In this document: positions 9,580 through 19,084 of the stretch, in pieces
How the letters are laid out: the number at the start of each line of letters is the position of its first letter
How positions within the stretch are numbered: the stretch's first letter is position 1
Source of the DNA: an uncultured Clostridium sp.
Lineage (GTDB): Bacteria; Bacillota; Clostridia; TANB77; CAG-508
DNA length: 55,960 nucleotides
Direction of reading: 5' to 3'
NCBI GenBank assembly: GCA_930980855.1
Contig: CAKNIZ010000010.1
Location: forward strand, 1 to 55,960
Notes under the pieces: generated by a model
What the model saw: the letters and a program-made list of their open reading frames with translations, nothing else
Databases searched by the model: none
What the model was told of the DNA's origin: nothing
Position numbers and translations under genes: made by a program

Positions 9580-10311
9580 CTACTTATTATATGTTCCATT
9601 ATATATTTCATCAATAAAACTCTGGTCTATGCTATCAGCCTGTTCCTGACTGATATATTCATATTCAACCATTGAAGATATAACTTTATTTTGCCTTTGC
9701 TTACATAGTTCCGTATTAATTGTAGGCGCATATACAGATGGTGCATTAGGAACACCTGCCATCATAGTAGCTTCTGCTAAGTTCATATCTTTTGGTTCTT
9801 TATTTAGATAGCCATTACTTGCTTGCTTTATGCCATAATATCCTTCACCAAAATAAATTGTATTTATATATAATTCTAAAATATCTTCTTTTGAATATTT
9901 ATTTTCTAATTCAATTGCCATAAACATTTCTGCAATTTTTCTTCTTACAACTGTTTCTTCTGAAATAAAATATAAATTTTTTGCCACTTGCTGTGTTATT
10001 GTACTTCCACCTTCTCTTAATTCACCTGATGTTATATTAGTTAATATCGCTCTACCCAATCCTACAATATCAATTGCACCATGTTCATTATATCTATGAT
10101 CTTCAACTGCAATTATTGCATCGATATATTCATCAGGTACTTCTTCAATTGGTACAAAATCATAACTATTATGTACATCAGCTACTTTATCTGCTAATGG
10201 TTGCTCTTTAATTTTATCAGTAAACAACGTGTAACCGTACATTCCAAATGAGACTGCTGCTATGACTATAATAACAAACAATATGATTAAAATTCTTTTT
10301 AATATTTTCAT
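9580..10311 (-). CDS. mgt: monofunctional peptidoglycan glycosyltransferase (GT51)
   Basis: A 243-residue enzyme that polymerises lipid II into glycan strands on the outer face of the membrane. One N-terminal membrane anchor (residues 5-28) precedes the GT51 domain. Visible motifs are the catalytic EDHRYNEHGAID (from residue 70), GGSTITQQVAKNLY, and RKIAEMFMAIELE with the second glutamate region. There is no penicillin-binding transpeptidase domain, and the length fits a stand-alone enzyme rather than a truncated class A PBP. It stands alone between tRNA genes. Confidence 0.9.
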   Translation of the reverse strand: MKILKRILIILFVIIVIAAVSFGMYGYTLFTDKIKEQPLADKVADVHNSYDFVPIEEVPDEYIDAIIAVEDHRYNEHGAIDIVGLGRAILTNITSGELREGGSTITQQVAKNLYFISEETVVRRKIAEMFMAIELENKYSKEDILELYINTIYFGEGYYGIKQASNGYLNKEPKDMNLAEATMMAGVPNAPSVYAPTINTELCKQRQNKVISSMVEYEYISQEQADSIDQSFIDEIYNGTYNK

Positions 10312-10386
10312 AATTTTCCTTTACAGTTTAAGAAGGTATATAAAGAAAAAATCGCTATACTTATAAGTCACAGCGATTAAGTCTTA

Positions 10387-10472
10387 TGGTGGGCAGAGAT
10401 GGATTCGAACCATCGTACCCTTTCGAGAACAGATTTACAGTCTGCCGCCTTTAGCCACTCGGCCATCTGCCC
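10387..10472 (-). tRNA. tRNA-Tyr (GUA anticodon)
   Basis: Class II tRNA with acceptor stem GGGCAGA/TCTGCCC, anticodon loop CTGTAAA (GTA), a long variable arm (CTCGAAAGGGT region) and encoded CCA. It lies 21 bases after tRNA-Met in the same transcript. Confidence 0.93.
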
Positions 10473-10493
10473 ATAAACAATATTAAATTAAAA

Positions 10494-10570
10494 TGGTGCG
10501 CCTTCAAGGATTCGAACCTTGGACCCACCGGTTATGAGCCGGTTGCTCTGACCAACTGAGCTAAAGGCGC
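10494..10570 (-). tRNA. tRNA-Met (CAU anticodon)
   Basis: Acceptor stem GCGCCTT/AAGGCGC, D arm AGCTCAGTTGGTCAGAGC, anticodon loop CTCATAA, T arm GGTTCGAATCC, CCA encoded. The form fits elongator tRNA-Met; an isoleucine tRNA with a modified CAU anticodon is the alternative. Confidence 0.88.
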
Positions 10571-10589
10571 ATTTATTAGCACGTGATTA

Positions 10590-10618
10590 AGTATATAACA
10601 TTTTATAAATTCTGTCAA
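10590..10618 (-). promoter_or_regulatory. promoter of the tRNA-Met/tRNA-Tyr transcript
   Basis: TTGACA, 17-base spacer, TATACT on the minus strand, ending 20 bases before tRNA-Met. A near-perfect sigma-A promoter. Confidence 0.85.
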
Positions 10619-10688
10619 TAGTTTTTTATAAATATTGCAATTTTTTTATAGGTCCTATACTATTCGCAATTGCTATTAATTTGAACAT

Positions 10689-10766
10689 ATTGTATATTAA
10701 AGATTTGTAGCCACGCGCAGTTTGGAACGAAGTGACAGCAAGTGGCAAAAATCTTTAATATACAAT
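10689..10766 (+). repeat. structured intergenic repeat, copy 1
   Basis: A long hairpin: outer stem of 17 perfect pairs (TTGTATATTAAAGATTT and complement), inner stem GCCAC/GTGGC, and between them the conserved GCGCAGTTTGGA, a small hairpin AC-GAA-GT and GACAGCAA. It lies 30 bases beyond the stop codon of the gene at 10797. See copies at 25507, 26026, 37735 and 51344. Confidence 0.85.
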
Positions 10767-10796
10767 TAACAAATTTATTAACTTTGAATAGCAACA

Positions 10797-11714
10797 TTAT
10801 TTATTCTCTTGATTATTTCCTTCTGGTAATGCTTCTGGCAATTGTAAAACAACTTTTATTTTTAATGCAAATTTTACAGCTCTAACTATTTTACTATTTT
10901 TAATCTTATTCCATAATGAAGATTTTACTTTTTTAGGCTTTTCTTCTATTTGCTCAACTTGTGGTTTTTGATTTTGAACATTTACATTATTTGCTGACAT
11001 AACTTTATCATTTATTATTGTGTTAACATCTACTTCTGGTTTTACTTCTACCTCTTGTTTTGGTTCTTCCACTACTTGAACAGGTTCATCTACAGGAGTA
11101 GGAATTAGTTTTAATGCATCTGCTATTTCTATTCCTATATAACTTAATGCTTTTGATCTATCTTCAACTCTTTCCATATCTATTTCAATATGTAAATTTG
11201 ATTCTAAGTTTGCAACTCTTGCATTGATTAATTTCAAAGCGTCTTGATGATTTTGAGAATTTTCACTCTTTGTTCTTCCTAAAACTTGTAGAGCTTCTAG
11301 TATATCCTCTGGAAATTGTTTTTCTACTTGTTGTATACTCTTTTTCCAATCGCTATCTTTAGATTCTACTATTGCTGCTGTTTGCTTCAAAATAGCAGCT
11401 AATTTTATGTTGTTTTCTCTTTGTTTTATTAATTCTTCTATTTGCTTTGTATTTTCCTCAAATTGATTTGTGGCGTACTCTACTAATCCATAAGCTGCAT
11501 CATATACACTTTTTGGGAAATTTTTCTTTTTAGGATATTCTATTAAATATGTTTTTATTGATTCTACCAAATCTTTAAAATATGAATTATCATCCAATTC
11601 TACTATTTGCTTTTTACTATTTGGATTAATAAGTCTTTGAACTTTTTCTATATTTGATAATATTTTTTCTTCCGTGATTACCATTCTCACGTTTACTATC
11701 CCACGTCTAGGCAT
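10797..11714 (-). CDS. unknown protein with helical and acidic regions
   Basis: A 305-residue protein without a signal peptide. Residues about 80-180 are strongly helical (NQFEENTKQIEELIKQRENN and on), then a proline-, glutamate- and valine-rich linker (VQVVEEPKQEVEVKPEVDV), and a basic C-terminus WNKIKNSKIVRAVKFALKIK that could be an amphipathic membrane-binding helix. AAAGGAGGT lies ten bases before the ATG. It is a single-gene unit on the minus strand. No family is recognised; the layout suggests a scaffold or cell-surface-associated cytoplasmic protein, which is a guess. Confidence 0.65.
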   Translation of the reverse strand: MPRRGIVNVRMVITEEKILSNIEKVQRLINPNSKKQIVELDDNSYFKDLVESIKTYLIEYPKKKNFPKSVYDAAYGLVEYATNQFEENTKQIEELIKQRENNIKLAAILKQTAAIVESKDSDWKKSIQQVEKQFPEDILEALQVLGRTKSENSQNHQDALKLINARVANLESNLHIEIDMERVEDRSKALSYIGIEIADALKLIPTPVDEPVQVVEEPKQEVEVKPEVDVNTIINDKVMSANNVNVQNQKPQVEQIEEKPKKVKSSLWNKIKNSKIVRAVKFALKIKVVLQLPEALPEGNNQENK

Positions 11715-11829
11715 TGTAAACTGTACCTCCTTTGTTTTAATATTATGTTAATTAGTACTTTTTCTATTTTCTATTAGTATTTTAGTACATCTAATAAATA
11801 AAAGTCAAGGTATTTTTTGTTTTTTCCTA

Positions 11830-11860
11830 AAAAAAGAACCCGGAGCAACCGCCCCGGTTC
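11830..11860 (-). terminator. terminator of the 11907 gene
   Basis: Minus strand GAACC-GGGG...CTCC-GGGTTC followed by TTTTTTT. More GC-rich than other terminators here, like its gene. Confidence 0.8.
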
Positions 11861-11906
11861 AAAAGTGTTTTTTCTCAATCTCCTATTGCGCTTTTTAATT
11901 CCAATT

Positions 11907-12497
11907 TTAATGTGGAATTCTTCCTTGCTGATACAAAAAACTCATAAGTAAAATTTTGCTATCTTCATCTTCTGGAAAGAGGTTTAATCCCTCGTATTTT
12001 CCAAGAAAGTGAGAGAATAGGCTATCGTTGTCTGTCATTTTCCGTAGGAAATTCATCTCCTTTGCAAATTTTTCGTTGCAAGATAGCCAATCTAAGAAGA
12101 ACACCTCACCATCACTGGTTTCCACAGTTCCCTTTTTTATATTTTGGGAACTAATTGTTGATATGATTGGAATCACAATACCATTGTTTTGGCACATTTT
12201 GCCTTTCAGCTTTCTTTCACCATAAATGTAGAAATCTTTGAGAATAGGTATGCCTCTATCTTTTGCATATACATACTCAATGTACATCTTGCTAATGGAA
12301 TCTAAGACAAATGTTCCTCCCGTCGTCCTGGCATGAGTTTCATCCCGAATTTTATCCACACGGAACGAAAACCATTCGTCTTGATATCTTCCTTCAACAT
12401 AAAAGCACTTCTGTCCTTTCTCTGTCATGTCAAAAAGACATTTCCGTTTTCCCCCTTTTTCGTTCTCGAAGAAGAAAGCGTCAGTCATGTGTTTCAT
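11907..12497 (-). CDS. unknown protein in a foreign-looking cassette
   Basis: A 196-residue soluble protein starting MKHMTDAFFFENEKGGKRKC, mainly beta-strand and charged segments, with no motif I can place. AAGGGGAG lies nine bases before ATG. It has its own promoter (12552-12580) and terminator. The gene is visibly richer in G and C and uses codons such as CGG, GGC, CTC and TCC that its AT-rich neighbours avoid, so it was probably acquired recently. Function unknown; cargo of a defence or mobile nature is possible but not shown. Confidence 0.65.
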   Translation of the reverse strand: MKHMTDAFFFENEKGGKRKCLFDMTEKGQKCFYVEGRYQDEWFSFRVDKIRDETHARTTGGTFVLDSISKMYIEYVYAKDRGIPILKDFYIYGERKLKGKMCQNNGIVIPIISTISSQNIKKGTVETSDGEVFFLDWLSCNEKFAKEMNFLRKMTDNDSLFSHFLGKYEGLNLFPEDEDSKILLMSFLYQQGRIPH

Positions 12498-12551
12498 TTG
12501 AGAACACTCCCCTTTTTATTGTACTAACATTATAAAATGTTGTAATTATAA

Positions 12552-12580
12552 TTATATCACCTTATAGTATATTTTGCAAT
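12552..12580 (-). promoter_or_regulatory. promoter of the 11907 gene
   Basis: TTGCAA, 17-base spacer, TATAAT on the minus strand, start expected near 12545. Confidence 0.75.
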
Positions 12581-12617
12581 AATCAAAGCTTGCTATTTCT
12601 AACAAGCCTTAATTCTT

Positions 12618-14486
12618 TTATTTTTTATCTTTCTGTAATTCTTTATATCGCTTTATTTTCATTGTAGAAGTTTTTTCAAATTCTCCTTCTTTTATTTCAA
12701 GAGATTTAACAGCTTTATATGACGTTAATTTTTTATTAACTGCTTTTATTTGTTCCCATATAATGTCATATATCTCTTTATCTGAAATATTTCCATGTAA
12801 TTCTTCTATTTTTTCTTTATTTGGAATTACTCTAGCTGTTATTATTAATTCTTTATCGTCTTTTCTTTTTGCTTCTGCTCCCTCTGGTGATTTTCCATAT
12901 ACCATAACTTCTTTTATTTCTGGTACTTTATCTAATAACATTTCTATTTCTTCTGGATATATATTTTTTCCATTTTGTGTAACGATGACATTCTTACTTC
13001 TACCAGTTATATATATGAATCCTTCTTCATCTATATATCCAATATCTCCTGAATGGAAAAATCCATCTGGTTCTATAACTTCTTTTGTTGCCTCTTCATC
13101 TTCATAATATCCAAGCATTAATGTTGGAGATTTAATCATTATTTCTCCTTCTCCATTTTCATTAGGGTTATTTACCTTTATTTCTGCTTGAACAACTGCT
13201 TTTCCTGCAGAACCAACCTTTGGTTTATAATCTGGTGTTAAAGCTGAGATAGGAGCTGTCTCTGTAAGCCCATATCCTTGAAGGAACATTATTCCAATAT
13301 CTTCTAACCAATTACCAACTTTTTTGTCAATTGGAGCTGCTGCTGAAACTATTATTCTAATATTACCTCCTAAATTATCATAAATTTCTTTAAATACTTT
13401 TTTCTTAATGTCTATACCTACTGCCTTTAATCCATTTGTTATATGTATCATAGAATTCACTAGTTTTTCTTTATGGCTCTTTTTTATTGTTTCATTTATT
13501 TTACTATATATACTTTCTACAAGAAGTGGAACCGTTAGTACTGCTGTAGGTTTAGCTTCTTGCAGATTTGGAACAATGTATCTTAATCCTTCACAAACAG
13601 CTACTGAACATCCAAGAGCTATTGGTAATAAAAATCCTATTGTAGATTCGTATGTATGATGTAATGGTAATACTGAAAATAACCTATCTGTTGGATATAA
13701 TTTTACATATGCATTTACAGCATTAATATTTTCTGCCAAGTTTCTATTACATAGCATAACACCTTTAGAATTTGATGTTGTTCCTGATGTAAATAATAAT
13801 ACCTTAAATTCATCTGGGTTTATTTCTATATCCATATATGAATTGTCACCAGATTCTACTATTTTCTTTCCGCTATCAATTAAATAATTTATTCCCACTT
13901 CTTTACCTTCTAGTGGTTTATCTGACTTCATTTCAATAAAATATTCTACTTCTGGAATGCTTTCTTTTATCTTCTTAATATCATCTTCTTTTTTAGGTGA
14001 ATAAATTATAGCTGCTGCTTTAGATCTTTTAATAACATTTTCTAATTCATTTAAAGGCAATTCTCTATCTACTGGAACAGCTATTCCAACTCCACATAGC
14101 ATAGCCATATATGATATATACCAGCCATACTGCGTTTCTCCTATTATAACCGTTTTTTTGTCTTTTAGGTTAAGTAATTTAATCATTGCAGTTCCTAGTG
14201 CTATAACATCTTCACCAAATTCTTTATATGTAATTGTTCTGTATGGTTCTTTATGGTCAGGCTTTTCCAGTATACACGGTCTATCTTTGAATTTATCTAC
14301 AGACCTTGTAAAAAATTCTTTTACAGTTTTATAATTTGTTGTTTCATATGGTTCTGTTCTTTTTTGTTTTAAATTTTCCTTTTGCATTTTTGCATAATCA
14401 ATATCTAATTCTTCTAAATTTTCCACTGTATTCATTTTAATTTTTCCAAATTTTAATTTTGGCATTTTTATATTAATATTCATCAC
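12618..14486 (-). CDS. long-chain acyl-CoA synthetase-like AMP-binding enzyme
   Basis: A 622-residue adenylate-forming ligase that should activate a fatty or other carboxylic acid with ATP and load it on CoA. The P-loop-like motif LLFTSGTTSNSKGVM (about residue 230), GYGLTET, and FHSGDIGYIDEEGFIYITGR with the following lysine region KNVIVTQNGKNIYPEEIE are all present; the C-terminal small domain is complete. The first 50 residues are a basic, lysine-rich extension. It starts three bases after the tetR gene, suggesting translational coupling and regulation of lipid use. The exact substrate is not known. Confidence 0.88.
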   Translation of the reverse strand: MMNINIKMPKLKFGKIKMNTVENLEELDIDYAKMQKENLKQKRTEPYETTNYKTVKEFFTRSVDKFKDRPCILEKPDHKEPYRTITYKEFGEDVIALGTAMIKLLNLKDKKTVIIGETQYGWYISYMAMLCGVGIAVPVDRELPLNELENVIKRSKAAAIIYSPKKEDDIKKIKESIPEVEYFIEMKSDKPLEGKEVGINYLIDSGKKIVESGDNSYMDIEINPDEFKVLLFTSGTTSNSKGVMLCNRNLAENINAVNAYVKLYPTDRLFSVLPLHHTYESTIGFLLPIALGCSVAVCEGLRYIVPNLQEAKPTAVLTVPLLVESIYSKINETIKKSHKEKLVNSMIHITNGLKAVGIDIKKKVFKEIYDNLGGNIRIIVSAAAPIDKKVGNWLEDIGIMFLQGYGLTETAPISALTPDYKPKVGSAGKAVVQAEIKVNNPNENGEGEIMIKSPTLMLGYYEDEEATKEVIEPDGFFHSGDIGYIDEEGFIYITGRSKNVIVTQNGKNIYPEEIEMLLDKVPEIKEVMVYGKSPEGAEAKRKDDKELIITARVIPNKEKIEELHGNISDKEIYDIIWEQIKAVNKKLTSYKAVKSLEIKEGEFEKTSTMKIKRYKELQKDKK

Positions 14487-14489
14487 TAT

Positions 14490-15056
14490 CTATTTTCCCC
14501 TTCTTAAATTTTGAATAAAACTTTTATCTAATTCTTTGTATAGTTCTTCAACTTTTATTTCTCCATTTTTCTTTCGTAACAGACTTGTACATGCCAGCCC
14601 AAAAATTTCTGAAGTCAAAATATCTACATTATATGGTTTAATTTCTTCTTTATTTATACCTTCTTGAACTATGGCTTTTACTATCTGTAGGTATTCATCA
14701 ACATATTTCTTACATGTTTTACTTCTCGTACTATTTCCCCAAAGTTCACTAAGTACAATTGTCATAAAATTTTCATATTTTGCAATTATTTTAATTTGAA
14801 TAAGTACTATTGCTCTTAGCTTATCTATATATTTTTCTTGCTTGTCTATTTTTATTTTAATACTATTTTTTAATAGATTCATTCCTTCTTCTATTAGGAA
14901 ATTAAAGATTTCTTCTTTACTCGAGAAATGATAATATAATGTTCCTTTTGCTACTCCAACCTCTGCAGTAATTTCTTCTATACTTGTAGCATCATATCCT
15001 TTCTCTGCAAAAAGTTTCATAGAAGTTTCAAATATTTTTCTTTTCGTTCTATTCAT
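14490..15056 (-). CDS. TetR/AcrR-family regulator
   Basis: A 188-residue repressor. The N-terminal helix-turn-helix is clear: KIFETSMKLFAEKGYDATSI, EEITAEVGVAKGTLYYHFSSK. The C-terminal ligand-binding domain is variable. It lies between mreB (eight bases apart) and the acyl-CoA ligase (three bases apart). TetR proteins beside such ligases commonly sense acyl-CoA or fatty acids, so control of lipid metabolism is the natural inference. Confidence 0.88.
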   Translation of the reverse strand: MNRTKRKIFETSMKLFAEKGYDATSIEEITAEVGVAKGTLYYHFSSKEEIFNFLIEEGMNLLKNSIKIKIDKQEKYIDKLRAIVLIQIKIIAKYENFMTIVLSELWGNSTRSKTCKKYVDEYLQIVKAIVQEGINKEEIKPYNVDILTSEIFGLACTSLLRKKNGEIKVEELYKELDKSFIQNLRRGK

Positions 15057-15064
15057 ATAAAATC

Positions 15065-16072
15065 CTACTTTCTTGATTTTGCATCTAATGCATCTAAATT
15101 ATCTAAGGCTTTTCCTGTGCCTATTGCAACGCATGAAATAGCATCTTGGGCAATCATTACATTTATACCTGTTCTTTCTTGCAAAAGTTTATCTAAACCG
15201 TATAAAAGGCTGCCTCCTCCTGTCATATATATTCCTCTATCACTTATATCTGCTGTAAGTTCTGGTGGAGTTTTTTCTAGAACACTTTTTACTGCTTCTA
15301 CAATTTGAATTGCTGGTTCTATTAAAGCTTCCATTATTTCCGATGAACGTAATGTTATTGTTACAGGTAATCCTGTATCCAAATTTCTTCCTCTTGCTTC
15401 CATAGTAATATCTTCTGGTCTAGGATATACGCAGCCTATTTTTATTTTTATTTCTTCTGCTGTTCTATCTCCTATTAGCACATTGTATTTCTTTCTAATA
15501 TATTTTATTATATTTTTGTCAAATATATCTCCTGCTATTTTTAAAGATGTACTAACAACTGAGCCTCCTATTGAAATCACTGCAATATCTGTTGTTCCTC
15601 CTCCAACATCAACTACTAAATTTCCACAAGGTTTTGCAATGTCTATACCAGCACCAATTGCAGCTGCTACAGGTTCTTCTATTAAATATGCTTTTTTTGC
15701 TCCTGCTTGCATTGCAACATCTATAACTGCTCTTTTTTCTACTTCCGTGATTTGTGATGGTACACATATCATCATTCTAAATCCACCAAATGTATTTTTA
15801 TTACATGCTTTATTTATAAAATATTTAAGCATTTTTGAAGTAGCTGAAAAGTCTGAAATAACTCCTTCTCTAAGAGGTCTTATTGCTAATATATTACTTG
15901 GTGTGCGTCCTATCATTTTTCTCGCATCTTTTCCAACTGCTAACACTTCATTTGTGTTTTTATTCATTGCTACAACTGAGGGTTCTCTTAATACTATTCC
16001 TTTCCCTTTAACACATGCAACCACTGTTGCCGTTCCTAAATCAATACCTATATCTAACCCTGAGCCTATCAT
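15065..16072 (-). CDS. mreB: MreB/Mbl-family rod-shape actin homologue
   Basis: A 335-residue bacterial actin that forms membrane-bound filaments guiding lateral wall synthesis. Phosphate-1 motif GIDLGTATVVAC, phosphate-2 region LVVDVGGGTTDIAVISIGG, and adenosine motif GIYMTGGGSLLYGLD are all intact. Length is normal. No mreC or mreD follows; instead the tetR-acyl-CoA ligase pair does, so this is probably an extra paralogue (Mbl or MreBH type). Confidence 0.9.
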   Translation of the reverse strand: MIGSGLDIGIDLGTATVVACVKGKGIVLREPSVVAMNKNTNEVLAVGKDARKMIGRTPSNILAIRPLREGVISDFSATSKMLKYFINKACNKNTFGGFRMMICVPSQITEVEKRAVIDVAMQAGAKKAYLIEEPVAAAIGAGIDIAKPCGNLVVDVGGGTTDIAVISIGGSVVSTSLKIAGDIFDKNIIKYIRKKYNVLIGDRTAEEIKIKIGCVYPRPEDITMEARGRNLDTGLPVTITLRSSEIMEALIEPAIQIVEAVKSVLEKTPPELTADISDRGIYMTGGGSLLYGLDKLLQERTGINVMIAQDAISCVAIGTGKALDNLDALDAKSRK

Positions 16073-16186
16073 TCTTCATCTTCCTTTCAGTATTTTAGCA
16101 AATTTATCATAATTATATTACATTTATGTCAAAATTTCAATGACCTTTTGTACAAATCGGTCAATTTTATTTAGTTTTTTCAATTA

Positions 16187-16230
16187 GGGACGGTCTTTGA
16201 TTGAAAATATTTTCGAAAAAAGTCCGTCCC
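16187..16230. repeat. GGGACGG/CCGTCCC hairpin
   Basis: GGGACGG and CCGTCCC close a hairpin that contains a second palindrome GAAAATATTTTC, in the 388-base gap between mreB and the XRE membrane regulator. Hairpins with these ends are scattered through clostridial genomes. Nothing else in the gap looks like a gene. Confidence 0.65.
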
Positions 16231-16460
16231 AAATGCAAAATTTTAATATAAGTATTTCCATTTTTTATTAAATTTATTACAATAATTTATTTTCATTTTA
16301 TATTTGTTCCTTTTATTTGTCAATTAGATTTCTTGTCTCATAAATCTTTTTATGCTAATATAGTAAATGTAAAATGTAAAAAAAATTTGCGCATTTTCCA
16401 AAATGATTTGATAGATTTTTTATTCTTGAAATTATAGAATATTTTTGAAAGGAGGATTTT

Positions 16461-17099
16461 ATGGAACTTGGAAATAAACTTTGTGAATTAAGAAAAAAAG
16501 CTGGATTGTCCCAGGAGGAACTTTCTGAGAAGTTGGATGTTACTAGACAAACTATTTCTAATTGGGAATTAGGTCAAACTGTCCCAGATATTAATCAAGC
16601 TAAACAAATAGCAAATATTTTTAAAATTAGTTTAGATGAATTAGCTGATAATGATGTTCAAAATATTTTGGTTGAAAAAATCAGTAATACTGAAAAGTTG
16701 GCGGGGTTAATTATTAAAATACTTAAGATTTTAGGTATTGCTATAATAATCATTTTTTGCTTTATTTTATTATTTATTATTTTTTCGTTTGTGGTAAGTT
16801 CTAAGACAGGTCAATATACTACAAGTGAAATTGTTTCTGAAGTTTCTAAGGATTATACTTATTTGTATTGTTCACTAGATAATACAAAATACACTTATTA
16901 TATTGAATATGATGAAAACAACAATATCATTAGCCCAAGCGTAAGTTATGGTGGCGACGATCCATCTGATGCAAAATTTATACCTGTAAATATGATTCAT
17001 AATTATACTAATGCTCAAGAACTTATTGGTGCTATTCAAACATATTTTGAAAGTAATGGTGGCACATGTGAAATTAGCAAAGAGGTAAAGCTTTTTTAA
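16461..17099 (+). CDS. XRE regulator with one membrane helix
   Basis: A 212-residue protein. Residues 1-65 form an XRE helix-turn-helix (CELRKKAGLSQEELSEKLDV, TRQTISNWELGQTVPD); residues 86-112 are a strong transmembrane helix; the rest (SKTGQYTTSEIVSEVSKDYT onward) is a small extracytoplasmic domain. Ribosome binding site GAAAGGAGGA, seven bases before ATG. Membrane-tethered regulators of this layout are frequent in Firmicutes and may sense something outside the cell. It is a lone gene that converges on asnB with a shared terminator. Confidence 0.82.
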   Translation: MELGNKLCELRKKAGLSQEELSEKLDVTRQTISNWELGQTVPDINQAKQIANIFKISLDELADNDVQNILVEKISNTEKLAGLIIKILKILGIAIIIIFCFILLFIIFSFVVSSKTGQYTTSEIVSEVSKDYTYLYCSLDNTKYTYYIEYDENNNIISPSVSYGGDDPSDAKFIPVNMIHNYTNAQELIGAIQTYFESNGGTCEISKEVKLF

Positions 17100-17116
17100 C
17101 ATTCTATTAATGGTTA

Positions 17117-17138
17117 AAGGTCGCAAAATTGCGACCTT
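17117..17138. terminator. terminator shared by two converging genes
   Basis: AAGGTCGCAA and TTGCGACCTT with a two-base loop. It overlaps the last bases of asnB and lies 18 bases behind the XRE gene. Confidence 0.65.
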
Positions 17139-18990
17139 ATATTTCAATTTCTGGCTTATATGTTTCAAGCCACATATTTACTTGACAAAGATATGCCATA
17201 AGTTGTGGTCCTGTCATAAGTTGACCAAACCATGGTCTTGTAAAAGATTTACCATCAGTATTTAAAATCTCTAATATATCCTCTTTATTTAATAAATCAG
17301 TAATTGGAGCGTTTTCATCAGCCATTATTTCACTTAGCATTCCTTTTACTTTATTTAAGTATGTTGGATTCCATGTTTTAGGATATGGGCTTTTCTTCCT
17401 CTCTACAATTTCTTTTGGTAATTCATCTCTCATAATATATCTTAATAGTCCTTTTTCTCTACCATTTAAAGATTTAGTTTCCCATGGAATATTCCATACA
17501 TATTCCGCTAAACGATAATCGCAGAATGGAACTCGTAATTCAAACCCATTATACATACCCATTCTATCCGTTCTAGCAAGTAATGTTTGCATAAACCAAT
17601 ACATTGTTAAATAAGTAATTTTTCTCTTTTCTTTTGTCTCTTCAGTATCTGTCTCTAAAAGTTCTACTTCATTCAATGTTTCATTATACCTATAATCTAT
17701 ATATTGTTTTAAATCAATTTTCTTTTCTATTTCTGGATTTAATAAATGTTGTCTGCCTGAAATATTTATTGACCATGGGAAAGTTCCACTTGTAAGTGCA
17801 TCTTCTCTAAAAAACCATGGGTAACCTCCAAAGATTTCATCAGCACATTCTCCCATAATCGCAACAGTTGCATTTTTCTTTACATTTTTACAAAATAGTA
17901 GAAGCGAAGAATCCACATCAGCCATTCCTGGTAAGTCACGTGCTAGCATAGCATCTTTTAGACTATCTGCAAGTTCTGGTGTATCTAAATATATTGTATG
18001 ATGTTTAGTTCCAAGTTTTTTAGTAATTAAATTTATATATTCACTATCTGAATTTGGTTGAAAGTCTGTTTTTTCAAAGTTTTTATCATTATCTATATAA
18101 TCTACTGAATAAGTATCAATCATTGGAAGATTGTTTTTGTTGCAGTAATTTGCTGTATAAAGTGTAATTATGCTTGAATCCAATCCTCCAGATAAAAATG
18201 TACATAATGGAACATCAGACACTAGTTGCCTTTCAATTGAATCAGTTAGTAAATCTTTGACTTTTGTACATGTAGTTTCAAAATCGTCCGTATGAATTTT
18301 ACTCCTCAATCTCCAATACTCTTGAATTTTAATTCCGCTTCTATTAAATACCATAAAGTTAGCTGGCTTTAATTCTTCTATTCCTTTAAAAACTCCAACT
18401 CCTGGTGTATGCGCTGGTCCCACGCCAAATAACTCTGAAATACCTGTTTTATCTATCTTTGGATATATACTAGGATATTCAAATAATGCTTTTATCTCTG
18501 AGGCAAATATTAGTTGATCATCTTTTATTGAATAAAATAATGGTTTTACCCCAAAGTGATCTCTTGCTAAAAATAATTCTTTCTTACCTTCGTTCCATAT
18601 TGCAAATGCAAAAATTCCGTTTAGATAATTTACAACATTATACCCATAGTAAATAAATGCTTTTAGTAGTACTTCTGTATCACTATGACCTTCAAATACA
18701 AAACCGCTTTCTTCCAACTTCTTTCTTAATTCTTTCGCATTATATATTTGACCATTGTATGTAATCGCATAAGTATTACCCAAATACTTGCATATCATCG
18801 GCTGCTTTCCACCTTTTGGGTCTATAATTATTAATCTACTATGAGCTATGCAGATATCCTCTTTTACATAACTTCCATTTTCATCAGGTCCTCGTCTTTT
18901 TAATGTATTGTTCATGTTTTCGAGCACTTTTTGTGCTTCTTCATTTCTCATATTTCCATTATAATTTGTAAAACCTACAATTCCACACAT
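17137..18990 (-). CDS. asnB: asparagine synthase (glutamine-hydrolysing)
   Basis: A 617-residue two-domain enzyme that makes asparagine from aspartate, glutamine and ATP. The N-terminal glutaminase domain begins MCGIVGFTNYNG with Cys2 as nucleophile, and has RRGPDE, SRLIIIDP and YNGQIYN. The C-terminal synthetase domain carries the ATP-binding FLSGGLDSSII. Ribosome binding site GGGAGG is nine bases before ATG. It is a single-gene unit. Length is normal for AsnB. Confidence 0.95.
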   Translation of the reverse strand: MCGIVGFTNYNGNMRNEEAQKVLENMNNTLKRRGPDENGSYVKEDICIAHSRLIIIDPKGGKQPMICKYLGNTYAITYNGQIYNAKELRKKLEESGFVFEGHSDTEVLLKAFIYYGYNVVNYLNGIFAFAIWNEGKKELFLARDHFGVKPLFYSIKDDQLIFASEIKALFEYPSIYPKIDKTGISELFGVGPAHTPGVGVFKGIEELKPANFMVFNRSGIKIQEYWRLRSKIHTDDFETTCTKVKDLLTDSIERQLVSDVPLCTFLSGGLDSSIITLYTANYCNKNNLPMIDTYSVDYIDNDKNFEKTDFQPNSDSEYINLITKKLGTKHHTIYLDTPELADSLKDAMLARDLPGMADVDSSLLLFCKNVKKNATVAIMGECADEIFGGYPWFFREDALTSGTFPWSINISGRQHLLNPEIEKKIDLKQYIDYRYNETLNEVELLETDTEETKEKRKITYLTMYWFMQTLLARTDRMGMYNGFELRVPFCDYRLAEYVWNIPWETKSLNGREKGLLRYIMRDELPKEIVERKKSPYPKTWNPTYLNKVKGMLSEIMADENAPITDLLNKEDILEILNTDGKSFTRPWFGQLMTGPQLMAYLCQVNMWLETYKPEIEI

Positions 18991-19084
18991 ATTAATTTTC
19001 CTCCCATAAATTATATGCAGAACTTATGAACCTAATGCATAAAGCTTTAAGAAACGAAGTTTATAAATCCAATTTTTGAATTAT

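Noticed and set aside
16875..17168. Minus-strand frame opposite the XRE membrane regulator
   Set aside because: Overlaps a well-supported gene and the asnB terminator, with no ribosome binding site.
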